The notes beneath the pieces were generated by a model. The model ran no database searches. It saw only the letters and a list, made by a program, of their open reading frames with translations, and was not told the origin of the DNA. From Branchiostoma floridae (taxonomy: Eukaryota; Chordata; Leptocardii; Amphioxiformes; Branchiostomatidae), in contig NC_049980.1 of assembly GCF_000003815.2 (NCBI RefSeq), positions 29,884,768 to 29,948,767 on the forward strand: a stretch of DNA of 64,000 nucleotides, in the 5' to 3' direction. The position numbers were made by a program, and so were the translations under genes. Shown piece by piece: positions 50,401 to 62,400 of the stretch. Each line of letters opens with the position of its first letter. Position 1 is the first letter of the stretch.

Positions 50401-53400
50401 GGTGTCAAGACATTACAGTTTCACTGAGTTAGTGAATAGGTGTGAAACCGTAATATTTTGACACCTCAAAAACTGTACTAGTAGAATTATCAATTGTCCT
50501 TAGACAGATCCCCCAATCGCAGTCTATCCTAGTACGAACTCTGATCGCACTCTGTCCTAGGACAATCGGCGAACGTCCTGAATCGGCGATTGTCCTGAAT
50601 CGCAATCTCTACTGTGACATATACAAATGTATATACAGCCAAGCCAAGTAAAACAAGTAAACAATATCACTACTGAGTACTACACTGCAAAATTATTTCA
50701 CTTAACTGCGAAAACCACCTTCCTCATTCTACAGCGAAATTGACAAATGATAACAATAATCATTTTCCAACAAAAAAATAAATAGCTATGCTATGTCTTC
50801 TAGTTCTACAGATACATGATGGAACTGTATCTCTACCCTCAAGGAAAAGAAAGGTTTCCAATAGCAGTACAGCAGAAAGGTCAATACATAATTGCACTGA
50901 TATTATTCAGGCTGGAGATATCATTGCATTATCTATGTGACCCAGTTTAATCCAATATGAGTGCGTGGCAGCTACAAGTAGGGTTGGCTTTCTCCCATCT
51001 GTTCATATAAATAACCCAGCATATCTAGACTGTCTAGCTGAGGTATTGTGTTGAAACTTACTACTCAAATGTTGATGACATGTGTGATTTTTTTAAAGGC
51101 ACCGCCCAGAGTTTTTTGGGAGGCGGGGTTAGTACAAGAGCTATACACATGCAATACAGTCAAACCTGCCCAAGAAGACCACTAATATCAGCTAGCTAGC
51201 TGCCTAGTGTCAGGGCTCGAAATGCCACCTGCATATATGCACTATAGTGCAGGTGAAATTGGAGCTGTGCAGGTATTTCTGGTGTCTACCTGCACCTAAC
51301 CTGCACTGGTCCATGTACTGGGTTTTATAAATACATGTCATATGATGTAAGTGTATGTGGATTGTTATTAGCTGCATTGAATGTTACGACCTATAAAGTA
51401 TAAAAGAAAAAATAGCAATTGTTCCTGAACAATTTTAGTATGATCCATATTTCCTAAATTAGGAGAGGTGCAGGTAAAATTTGTCTGGTGCAGGTAATTT
51501 TCAATGTTACCTGCACCAGTGCAGGTATGCAGAAAAAAGTATTTCAAGCCCTGCTAGTGTCCATGTTCTGCATCTGCATAGGATACCCCCAAATGACCCC
51601 GCGAGGGGCAAAAGTAGGGGGGGGAGCTGAGGCTCCTGTTGTACTGTTCCTGTTGAAGTTTGAATAAAGACCCCTCAGGTGACCAATAAAATCCAGTCTA
51701 CATGTACGTGGTGGACACTATAGACAGAATTCTGGATGCTTGTGTTAATGGAAAAATTATCTAAGGGACAAACAACAAGTGGTCACATTGGCCAGGTGGT
51801 CCTTACATAGAGGTGGTCACTTGATTGACAACATTTAATCAATTTTCAAGTACACTGGCCTGTTTCTAGCATATTTGGTAGTGTTTTGTACATTTTTCTG
51901 GACATTACACACGTTTTAAAAAAAAAAAACCTTTCTTCCCCGTGCCAGAATGGAATCTGTTTGAGGAGTGGAATTGACAGAAAATTTACAAAAATACCAC
52001 ATTGATATGATCAAAACAAAGCCTGACTGCTACATATGCTTGGTGATTAGTTTTTTGTATGAAATCTTTTCATTTGCAATTCCTATTTCCAAAACTGCTT
52101 GGAGCAATTTTTTCTCCATTTAAACACAATCTCACTGCAATCAATCCCTTTCGCTTAGTTCCTTTCAACAAGGAAAGGCTGTCAATATGGAAATTGCATG
52201 ATATTGATTCAATAAATGTCTCTGTGCTTATATGGCTAGGTTATGGCTTTCTAATGTATTTCTGAGCATACAATTTGTAGTGGCCACCGGCACTTGCCAC
52301 ATCCCTATGCTCTGACTACGCCACCCATGACCGGTATATCAAATATATGTGGAAAATTTGCCACTCCCATGTATGGTAAATATTGTACACATGTAGCTTT
52401 ATCACTATGACCCTACGACCGGTGACTCCGCTACCACCACAGTGTGACACATGCCAGCCACAGTCATTCCCTACTGAATAGCTGAAGAACACCAGCCATG
52501 AAATAAGGGCAGCTGAATTAACAATACTGCATGAAACATTTCCGCATTCGTTGCACGCTAAGTGGCAGGGGAACATTGATTCTAGACCCAATTACATCAT
52601 GTACGATAGACTTCAGAAAACTAGAATTATTATACTGAGTTTACATCCCTCTACTACTGTATACTGTACATGTGAAATATATCTAGTCAGAATTTCATTC
52701 TTGCAGTTTTCATGATGACTTCTCTACTGCAAAATTATGACAATGCAAACATAATCATATTTTGCCTCCTGTCCCCCCCTCCTACACTACGAATCCCTTC
52801 TTCCCCTACCAACTTAAATCTATTACTGTACTTAACAACTGTACACATGTAGCAAACAAAAAGCTGAAAGAACCTAGATCAATAAATTCAACCAATTATC
52901 GATCTTCTAAGATACAATTTTATATCTGTCTGTACTAGAATACATGTATTATTGTAAAATTGCGGTACCTATTCATCCTGAAGTTAAATGAAGTTGCTTT
53001 ACAGGTATTTTGAAATCCAAATATCATTATCAACCAAGGTTCTAAAGATGTGATGTCTCCTTTTGCATTAGTTTATACGACTAGTATTTCGTCCTCCTAG
53101 AAAAGTGCACCTGTCGCTGAAATAAGAGGCCCTGGAGGAACATTTTATTGACCTGGTGTAGAATCTAGAGGTCACATTACGACCCACTCAGGCTGGTAAC
53201 AGTATTGCCCTTTGACCCCCAAAGGGAAGTACCATGATGTCATGCCCCTGGCATGTTTGCTTTGAACACAAGTACAATCCATCATTGTGTCTGTGCATTG
53301 TTTCACCACCTTTTTATTAACCCATACGCCCCTTCCTTACCATCGATTGTAATCTTTAAAAAAAATGTGGCCAGACAAATTTATCATCATGATTTTTGCA

Positions 53401-56400
53401 TAATTATTGTTTTGAGGAAGGTCTGCATGGGGGGATATCCTGGCAGTATTAATTCAGGAAGGTCGGAAAAGCATAACACTAAAATTCACTTTGATTCTTG
53501 CAAAAGGTGTGGGGAACAAATTAACCGGATCATTTCATTATATTCGTGGGGTGTCTGACAAAACCTGGCTGCGAACACTGACACAAACGGGCACTACTCA
53601 TGGATGATGATACAAAAGATCCATCAATAATGCTTGAAAATTCAAGTTGAATATGACTTCAGGATAACAAATACGTAGCTACATACTATATAGAATTAAC
53701 GGCACTCTGTAGGTAGGTAGGTACATGTAGACAATAACCCTTTATGATTAATCTATTTCATTTTCTTCAATTATTTATTTTCTGTCATTTTCACACAGGG
53801 TTGCCCAGCTCAGTGTAACTGTCACTGCTTTGCAGTGGGTTGCTGTGACATGGGCAATACATACTACGTAGAATCAGAACATGATGCCAGCTATGAAAAA
53901 GCTTCTTGCACCTCATGAGAAATGGCATACATTGTATTTGTATGCAGGCCCTCTAAGAGAATAAAAAATTAAGGCAAAAGCTATAGTCAGATATCAAAGG
54001 GCCTTTGTATCTCGCTTGTGCTACAAGATTTCCTGAATCAAAGGCGATAGACTTCAGTGTAAGGAAGTCTTCCAAGAATTGTACATAACCATTGTATATC
54101 CATGTCTACCAAACAACATTTCTTTAATGACAACTGCTGCCATCAGCAATAACGGAAATAAAATGTATGCAAGCATGTTTCTAGCTACATGCATGATCCC
54201 CTGTAACTGTAAGTAACAGTAATGACTTATTGATTTCTGATAGCTAATTTGAGACCAACCTGCACCCAGGTCACAGGTAATGGAACAGCACAAATACTGA
54301 CAAATAATTATAAATTCAATATTGGGCAAAACTGCTATAATTTCTTGTTTATGCCATTCCTTGAATAATCATCTGGGGCAAGAAGGTTATTTTTCTCATT
54401 CAAAATAGTCTAGCATACACAATATCTACATTTGAGTAATTGTAACATTTTCTTTTACATGTAATCACAATATCCCTTATAAGCAAATTCCAAATACACA
54501 GTCAAACTGTAAAATGCATTATACCTTGATTATCATTATACCATACTTTTAGTACACTGGTACAAGCATATGTGCACTACACATGTATGTACGTGGGTTC
54601 TACAAAAGTGCACATGTATGTACACGTATATCCAGCTTTATCTATATTGTACATCAACAGTAAAAGCCCCATTTCATGTCCTCAGCCATTGGCCCCTGAT
54701 TTGATTAGCTTTATGTGTCCCACAGGTGGGTCATTAGGAACCATTTACTGTGGAGGAATGGGAGGGGGAGGGGGGCACTTGGCTGGTATCCATCCTAGGA
54801 TACAGTCTCTCTCTTGGCTTGGCTTCACGAACAAAGATCATCTAGGGGTGTTGCCCACGTCTGGATACAGTAGAAGCTAGTTAATTGCACAACGGATAAC
54901 TGCACACTTCTGTTAATCCCAAAGCCCCTTAGTGATGCAGTCCAGCTGAATAACTTCGCTTTATTGCTCCATCCGGATAATTGCACAAAATGTGCTGGCA
55001 AATGGGAAGTGCAATCAAACGATTTCTACTGTAGTACCTAAAGTTCGCTCCTCTGATCGCTTCCATAAAGAATGACTGGCACCAGTCCTAAATTAAAAGG
55101 TCTGCCTCTTATGTCATCAATATTTTTGAGTGTCAAGTATATTTCTCAGAGGGAATGTAACAGGGATTTCAAATGCCTGTTCGACCCCGTTACCATTAAA
55201 ATTGTAGAGGACGGTGCAACTTGGAGCCAATTTAGCCACGGTGATCTTCTAACAGAGGTAATTTTGTAGCACTTTTATTTAAAGAGGCTTTCACAATTTC
55301 CATTCACTTGGAAAGGCAGGCAATCCTGAAAGTGTTCAAAATGAATGGGAAGCAGGTGATATAATGAGATCCTATGGTAGCTGAGGACAAAAGACATTTG
55401 CTCACAAACATAGTTAGGCTAAATTGAGCCCTCCAATTAAATAAACTGAAACTGAATTATTGTACTTATGAACCCAGATATACACATGTGTCAAAGCGTA
55501 CAATAAAATATTTTCTCTTTTTAGTGCCTTGCTTTGATGTTTTGGAGAAAATGTACAAAAAAGCAACAGCAAAATGACCAGCTCCTGACCAAGAGTTCAA
55601 ACTTCTATACCAGGTCTGTCTGCACAACCCGTCCCTCTGTCCTAGGATGAAATTGTTGGGACACAAGGGACAGACACAACTTTCACCCAGTCACTTTAAA
55701 AAAGCTGAATAAAACTTAACAAAATGGGCTCATAAGCAATGAGTAAGATGTAGTAAAACAAAAAGAAAAACAATCAAAGCTGGTCTACAATGATTCAACA
55801 TTTTCAACCTTTCTAAACTGTGATACGCCAATATACTGCAAATAAGCAAATTTCCAGCGCATATTCAGAATGATTATTTAGGACATGTCATGACCTAACA
55901 GACGCACCGACATGTATAATGTAATTGTGAACCTTGATATGAATTATACATTGTGTTACATGAAAGTTGGACCATCAGAAGAAATGTGTATGGTATCTTT
56001 TAGGTCAGATAAGTCAAGGAGCCAAGAGTGTTAAATTTTGCAATAGCTTCTGCTCCAGGATACATTTAGCACAGCCTTTACTAATCTAATTGTCATCCAA
56101 AAGAAGTCATGCTATAGACTCGTTATATATTAGTAGTGAGCCACTGAGGTTTAGCTAATAATGGCAGAGTGAGCTCAGACGGAGGAAAGGTATCCTTGAC
56201 ATCTGTAGCCTCTACCAGGCTCTCCAGGTCGCTGGAAAAATACAAATGTAGCAGAAATTGACCAAACAGTTTGTGATCTAAGGAGGGCTTTTGAAGATAA
56301 CGACTCCTGACAGGCTCCTTAGGTCGCAAACTGTACTCCTCAAATAACCAACTCCTCCGGCGTGTTTTCTGTCTATTTGGCCAATTTCTACTTTTTTTCC

Positions 56401-59400
56401 TGCGACCTAGGGAGCCTGCTAGAGGCTAGACATCTGCTCTGATTCTGATATTGTGTTCCTGCTGTCTTTGTCAGACGAACATAGCAGGAAGACATAACAA
56501 AATTCCTACCAATCTCTGCTTTGAAGATGATACTGAAAGAATTACAGTGTACTAATTGGCTCATCAAAACACAAAGGCATCAAATCATTCCAGCAGTTAG
56601 ACAACATGAAAAAAAGAACTGAGGAAACCACATTATATATTAGAGAGTGAATGGCTTTAGTGTATCACCAAGCCAAACTAGTCAGGAGACATAATGACTG
56701 CGTGCATCACAGTTATCTGCATTGCCATCTGCCATATGCAGCTTTTAATTGAGTACAAAACTGGTGTTTATAAAAGCCTTTGCGTGGTTTACCGGTTGTG
56801 CAAACAAACAAACAAAATATTTCAGGATCTAAAATCACAGGAGGAAACCTGGTCTCCTCTTCCCCTTCCACCCATAACAAGACATCAAAGCAGCACTACT
56901 ATTCGTACATCATGAATCAATGTTCGTTCAGACCCTTGTAGTGCCTTGTGGCAGGTGTCCTTGCTGTTTCTACATGTATAGTACTAGTAAGTAGGGTCTA
57001 ATCCGGGTCAATCAATACATATAATATTCAGTATTCCATAACATTAAAAAACTTTTGTTCTTGTCAACAGTCAAAAAGATACTCAAGTTATTAGCAAATT
57101 ACGTATAAAGATATTAGCAACTACATACATGGCTTTGGGTAATGAATTCTTTTTTTATATCTTACAAAAATTTGTTACGATTTTGCGTGGCTTACACTGA
57201 ATATTCTCTACATGATGTGAGTTTATGATTCTGTCAAAGGACATCCTCTCTCCAATAACTGAGTTCAAATGCTATAATCAAATGCTTATTTTGACACACT
57301 TCACTTAAAGTTCTTACAATCACTACCGGACTTGCATGGTAAGTCACACATGCATCTTTACAAATGAACTTCTTGCTGTACATTGTTGTAGGTCCAAAAA
57401 TAATCAGAAACAATTTCCTGGAAAACTTCATGTCATACCCATATTTGTCTGGTACGCTACTCACTCCAGAAAGTACACTTAACATCATTAGGTACACGTG
57501 CACTTTGTACACATCTGTGATCATACAACTTCAAAGCCTCTTAGAAAATCTACAGTCGTGTCTGTTTGGTTTCTTTGATGTTAATTGATTTTTCTGTCGC
57601 ATCTGCATCCCAATCCACAGAGCAAATTTGCACAATCTTGCTAGTAATAGTGCTTCACGTATGTCCTAAAAGTATACGTTTAGAGTTGACAAAATCATAC
57701 GTGCAATTCATAGTGCAAACAATAGGCTATATTTACAAAGTATGACTCACGAGATCTCCAATGAAGTAAAGCATACACAGTCAGCCCCAATATTAGCGTA
57801 CGAACGTATTATGAATTTTTATTTCAGTATATACCGGTACATGTATAGCAACTACTAGTAATCTGTCTACTATATATATACACAGTCATGTTTTATAACT
57901 ATAAGTTATACCTGGTACAATGTGGGATTAGAATACTATATAAAGATAACCTAGGAAAACAAAACCTTTGGCCTAAAACTGGAGGTTAGAATTTAGGTAT
58001 GATGCCATATACAGCACAGCTGTAAGGTCATATGCAATGCCTGAACCTTTAGAAGGAACCTGGCCTCTAGAAATACCCGACCAAATTTCTGTTACTCTGG
58101 CAGTAGGGGAAACTAGCAGACCATGCTAGATACAACCTTGACCTTTTGATACAGCATAACTCATGCCTGGAGCACTTGTCAGCCAGGCCACTTATATCCA
58201 GACATGCATCTGTGCAGTTCATGTACAGTACTGGCATGAACTTGTTCAAAGATAAAGATTTTTCCAAGCAGACGTTGGGGAGGGAATGTAAAAACATTGT
58301 CCGGTTATGATTTTCTATTCAAACATCTCCTTGAAGATTAGAAGCTATCCTCCTCTTTATTTTTATCATCAAGATTAATGGTAGGGACTTTTAACAAGAA
58401 ATCTTACTATAACGGGACTTTTATGGGACATTATGGAGATGGACACCGCCCGATGCACCATTTGGTGAGGGAAGCACTTCAACTTTGAACTTTATGGCAT
58501 CATAATCTCTGCACATAAAAGAACCCATAGCACTATTCAAGTTCCTGAGAGGAGTAGATGTGACCTGATGGGCACTAGTAGCTATGAAAAAGCATCAACC
58601 TTCAACCTCGTCTGTGATCACCTGCTGACATCTGCTTGAAGATAAGGATGGCCCTTGAAGCCTTCAGAAGACACGTATGTGGACATATATGGGCACTGGT
58701 CCTGACAGGAAGTCAGGCATTAGGCTCAGTGAGTGGGTGGATGGAGGAAGGGAAAAGGATGGCAAAGAAAGCGTGTGGGAATGATTAGCTTATTTCTGCA
58801 ACTCCCAAGAGCCAAGTATCAATTTCCCCAAAATATTTACCTTGCACAAAAATAAATATCCTTTGCTAATGGGGGTTGGGATGTGTAGGTATAGTATTGG
58901 GATTAACATGCTGTGAAATTTACACCTGTAAAACAGTAGTATTAATAAGGTTGAAAAGAAAAACTTGACCTCAGTGGTCCCAAGTTGATGTCTGGGCAGG
59001 AAATCTAGAACACCGTACATTCATTTATCTTCACGACTTACCTTCCTGGTAAAACAGGGAAATTGGGTTTTTGCAATGTTTTAGATTTGCCATTGAAACA
59101 AGTACACTTGAGTGATAAAATTGGAAACACACATTCTGAAGTGCAGACAGGTGGCCGCAAACAACACAACAAAACGACCATGGACATTTCAAGACTGACA
59201 GTATCTGAATCGTCGATGACATGTTATATCTAACCTTGGTTTCATTACTTTCTTTCTAGTTAAGTCCCCTTGCGTATTTTCTAACCGACCTCTGACTTTG
59301 GTAAAACCCAAATGTTATGTTTACAAATAAACAATGTACCTTTTGCATGGACGTACGCAACCAATATTTCCTGCAATTGGTCAGAAATTATCAATGAATT

Positions 59401-62400
59401 ACACGTATTTCATTCCTTTAGTACAGTTCCCTTGTAACAAGTTGTATATTTAACAACATGAGACTTAGGTTAATTCCAAACATCAAATGAAAACTGCATT
59501 TTTTGGCATACAAACAAGTTATGAAACAACCAATAATACTGGCTAATGGTCAGAAATGATCAATGAATTATGATTTTATATACAATACATTTTCATTTAC
59601 TTAGCGTAATGCCCTTGTATATTATCTAAGCAACATTAGACATCAAAAGAAAACTTTTTTTTTTGGCATACAAACAAGTTATGAAACAACCAATTATACC
59701 GGCTAATGGTCAGAAATGATCAATGAATATCTGCATGTATATCAGCAGCAGAGTGAGTCATCGCGGTCCCAAAGGGAACAGGATCCATCTCTGGCTCTTC
59801 CCCTAAATTGGCAGACATTGTCGTGCAGCCCCATTTAGCCTCATTAGTGCTGTTATTTTCTGCTAATACGACCTCCGGAGCTACGACATATCGGGAATTA
59901 CTGCGAGTGAACAGGTCGCATTAGCCGAGCCATAAAGTATGCTGTCTTCGAGTCGATTGATTAAACCCATGTCAAAAAAGGAAAATGCAGAAATGTTACT
60001 TCTGACGTTACTACATAATGTAGTATTATCTAGTTATTGATGCCCCCCTCCCCACCTGCTATATCTTGCTGTAAAGGGTTAATGCCCCCCCCCCCACCTC
60101 TATTCTTCATCTCCTCCACACTTGAATGATGTCCTGACCAGAAAATCATGAATCAAAGATTTTATGTGCGAGGGCACAAGTTCAAGTCCTGCAATGGGCA
60201 TGGGTAGTCTCTACCAGACTCCGGATCGCTGGAAAAATCATAGAAATGGAACAAATAGAGGAGTAAGCCGGCCAGAGGAATATAGCCGGCCAGGAACAGC
60301 ACGCGATCCTTTCATTTGTTCTCATTTGTTCCATCCAGCGATCCGGAGTCTGGTAGAGACTAGGGCATGGGGCTTTGGGGTGGCATTTTCTTCTTTCTGA
60401 TGGAGACGTTAACCCAGCAGTCCCTGTGTATTGGGGAGGTTGGAGCCAGGCCTGTCTCCAGCATAGAATTTTTTTCTGACCAACTCATTGTTTGAGAGCT
60501 CATGTCATTCATTTCCCTGGTAAAATATGTCATTTTAAGCTGATGAAAGTAAATTTTCAACAGTTTCATGTCATTTTTGTGGCGGACGGGGAAATATCAT
60601 TTTTCGTCCCAACAAGCAAATTTCCATCTATGGATCATCCGATGGAAGGATGCGTCCTTCAGACAGCCCTGGTTCGAGCTTTAGCCTCAGGTGTCAATCT
60701 TCTTTTTCTGAAAACAAACACCTTACATCTTTCTTTTCCACAAAAGGTATATTACATAGTCCTACACACACAGCCACTTGTGACAGCACCCAATTGCATA
60801 TTAACAACTTATTTGATCCTGACCATTTGATTGAACTACACCCAAAACTAGGTTATACATGTAGAACAGTGTGACAGGCAAGCTCGCTAACTACGTAAGA
60901 AGGAATCTGGAGCCCCCATTCTCATCTCTGTGATGATTCTGTCACAAGAATGGTAAACTGGAAAATTCACATGCCTACAGCGTCCAAGTATCACTTGTTT
61001 CACATGGAATAAGTCATTGCCAAGTATAGACAGTACCATTTTGAACATTGGAAGGAGTACCAGTAAGATACTGCAAAAAACTGAAGGTATACCGAATGTC
61101 ATTGTAACTACCAGTACCGTACCAGAAAATTGACGAGTAACGCTCAAGTATTCAATTATTTAGTATCTAAAAACATTCAACTCCAACCACTATGAATAAA
61201 ATGTAGCACTGGAAAATGATGAAAACATTGTATGGGCATTAAAATCTTTGATTTGCACTTTTATTGCGGGAGTTGCAGCTGTCTTTAGACTATGCCGCAC
61301 TAATTTCAGGAAGAGGGTAATGGCCTGTAAAAGCTGCAGTGTTTGAGAATACTGCTAGGGGGCCCAAAGTTTCTTCTGGACTTCAATAACTACCCATACA
61401 CCAAAACCTATACATATCCATCAAAAAGAACTTGAGTTATACTATAGGGGAGAAAACACAACACACACAAACAAACAATGCCCCTGTCAGAGGTGAACTT
61501 CCTTCCTACTACATGTTGTAGTCAGAGTTAATACAATTATAAGGGTAAGTGTTTAGATGATATTGATAGTTCAGACCTACAGTACATTGTATAGTATACA
61601 ACTACAAAATCCTTCCTAACTTTGAAATATAAAACAAAAGATGGATACTATAGGATGACTGTTGACCAAAACCTTTGACATCTTCAGATATCCTACTACT
61701 AGTACTAGTAATAGTACAGGTACATGTATAAGTTGTACAACCATGCTGTCTTCCTTTATCACAGTAACACTTATCACTAGGAATTCCTTGCTAACTTACA
61801 ACAACACTCCGGCACTATATTTGGTACTTTTATAAACATTTACGGATCAGAAGCACACAAGGAAACCACAGCCCTGTTGACAGGAATCCAAACTTTACGG
61901 CCACACACTTGAAATGTCACCATCACCTAATGTATTAGAGTGGGAACCTCTCTTCCTGTCAACAAGCATTTTTCAGAATTTAATACATCACCTAAAGGTT
62001 CTGAGTACAGAGGATCAGGTCCAAGTCCGGTCCTAAAACTGGACCTTAACCTATCACAGTGCTTGGTTGTGTGTAGTTGTGACTTCGTTTATTCTATCTT
62101 GGACTTGATCTCCCAGAAGGAAGGGAAAATATATATTTGTGGAGTTTATGTCCATGGTGACAATAATTCCATACTAGTAGAACTACTGTAACAGTGATAC
62201 TAGTAATATCTCAGGTCACTTTGAAAACTGTAAAACGTAAACCACGGCCAAGGTCAAGATATACAGTACATACAAATATCTTATAGCTTTGAATAAGTTT
62301 TGGCCTTGGAGTTTATTTTCTTGGACAGTGTGGCCAGTTTTGTTCATTTCTTATCATCACTATCAGTCCACTAATCTCTATGGACCGATCCAGCGAGAAA

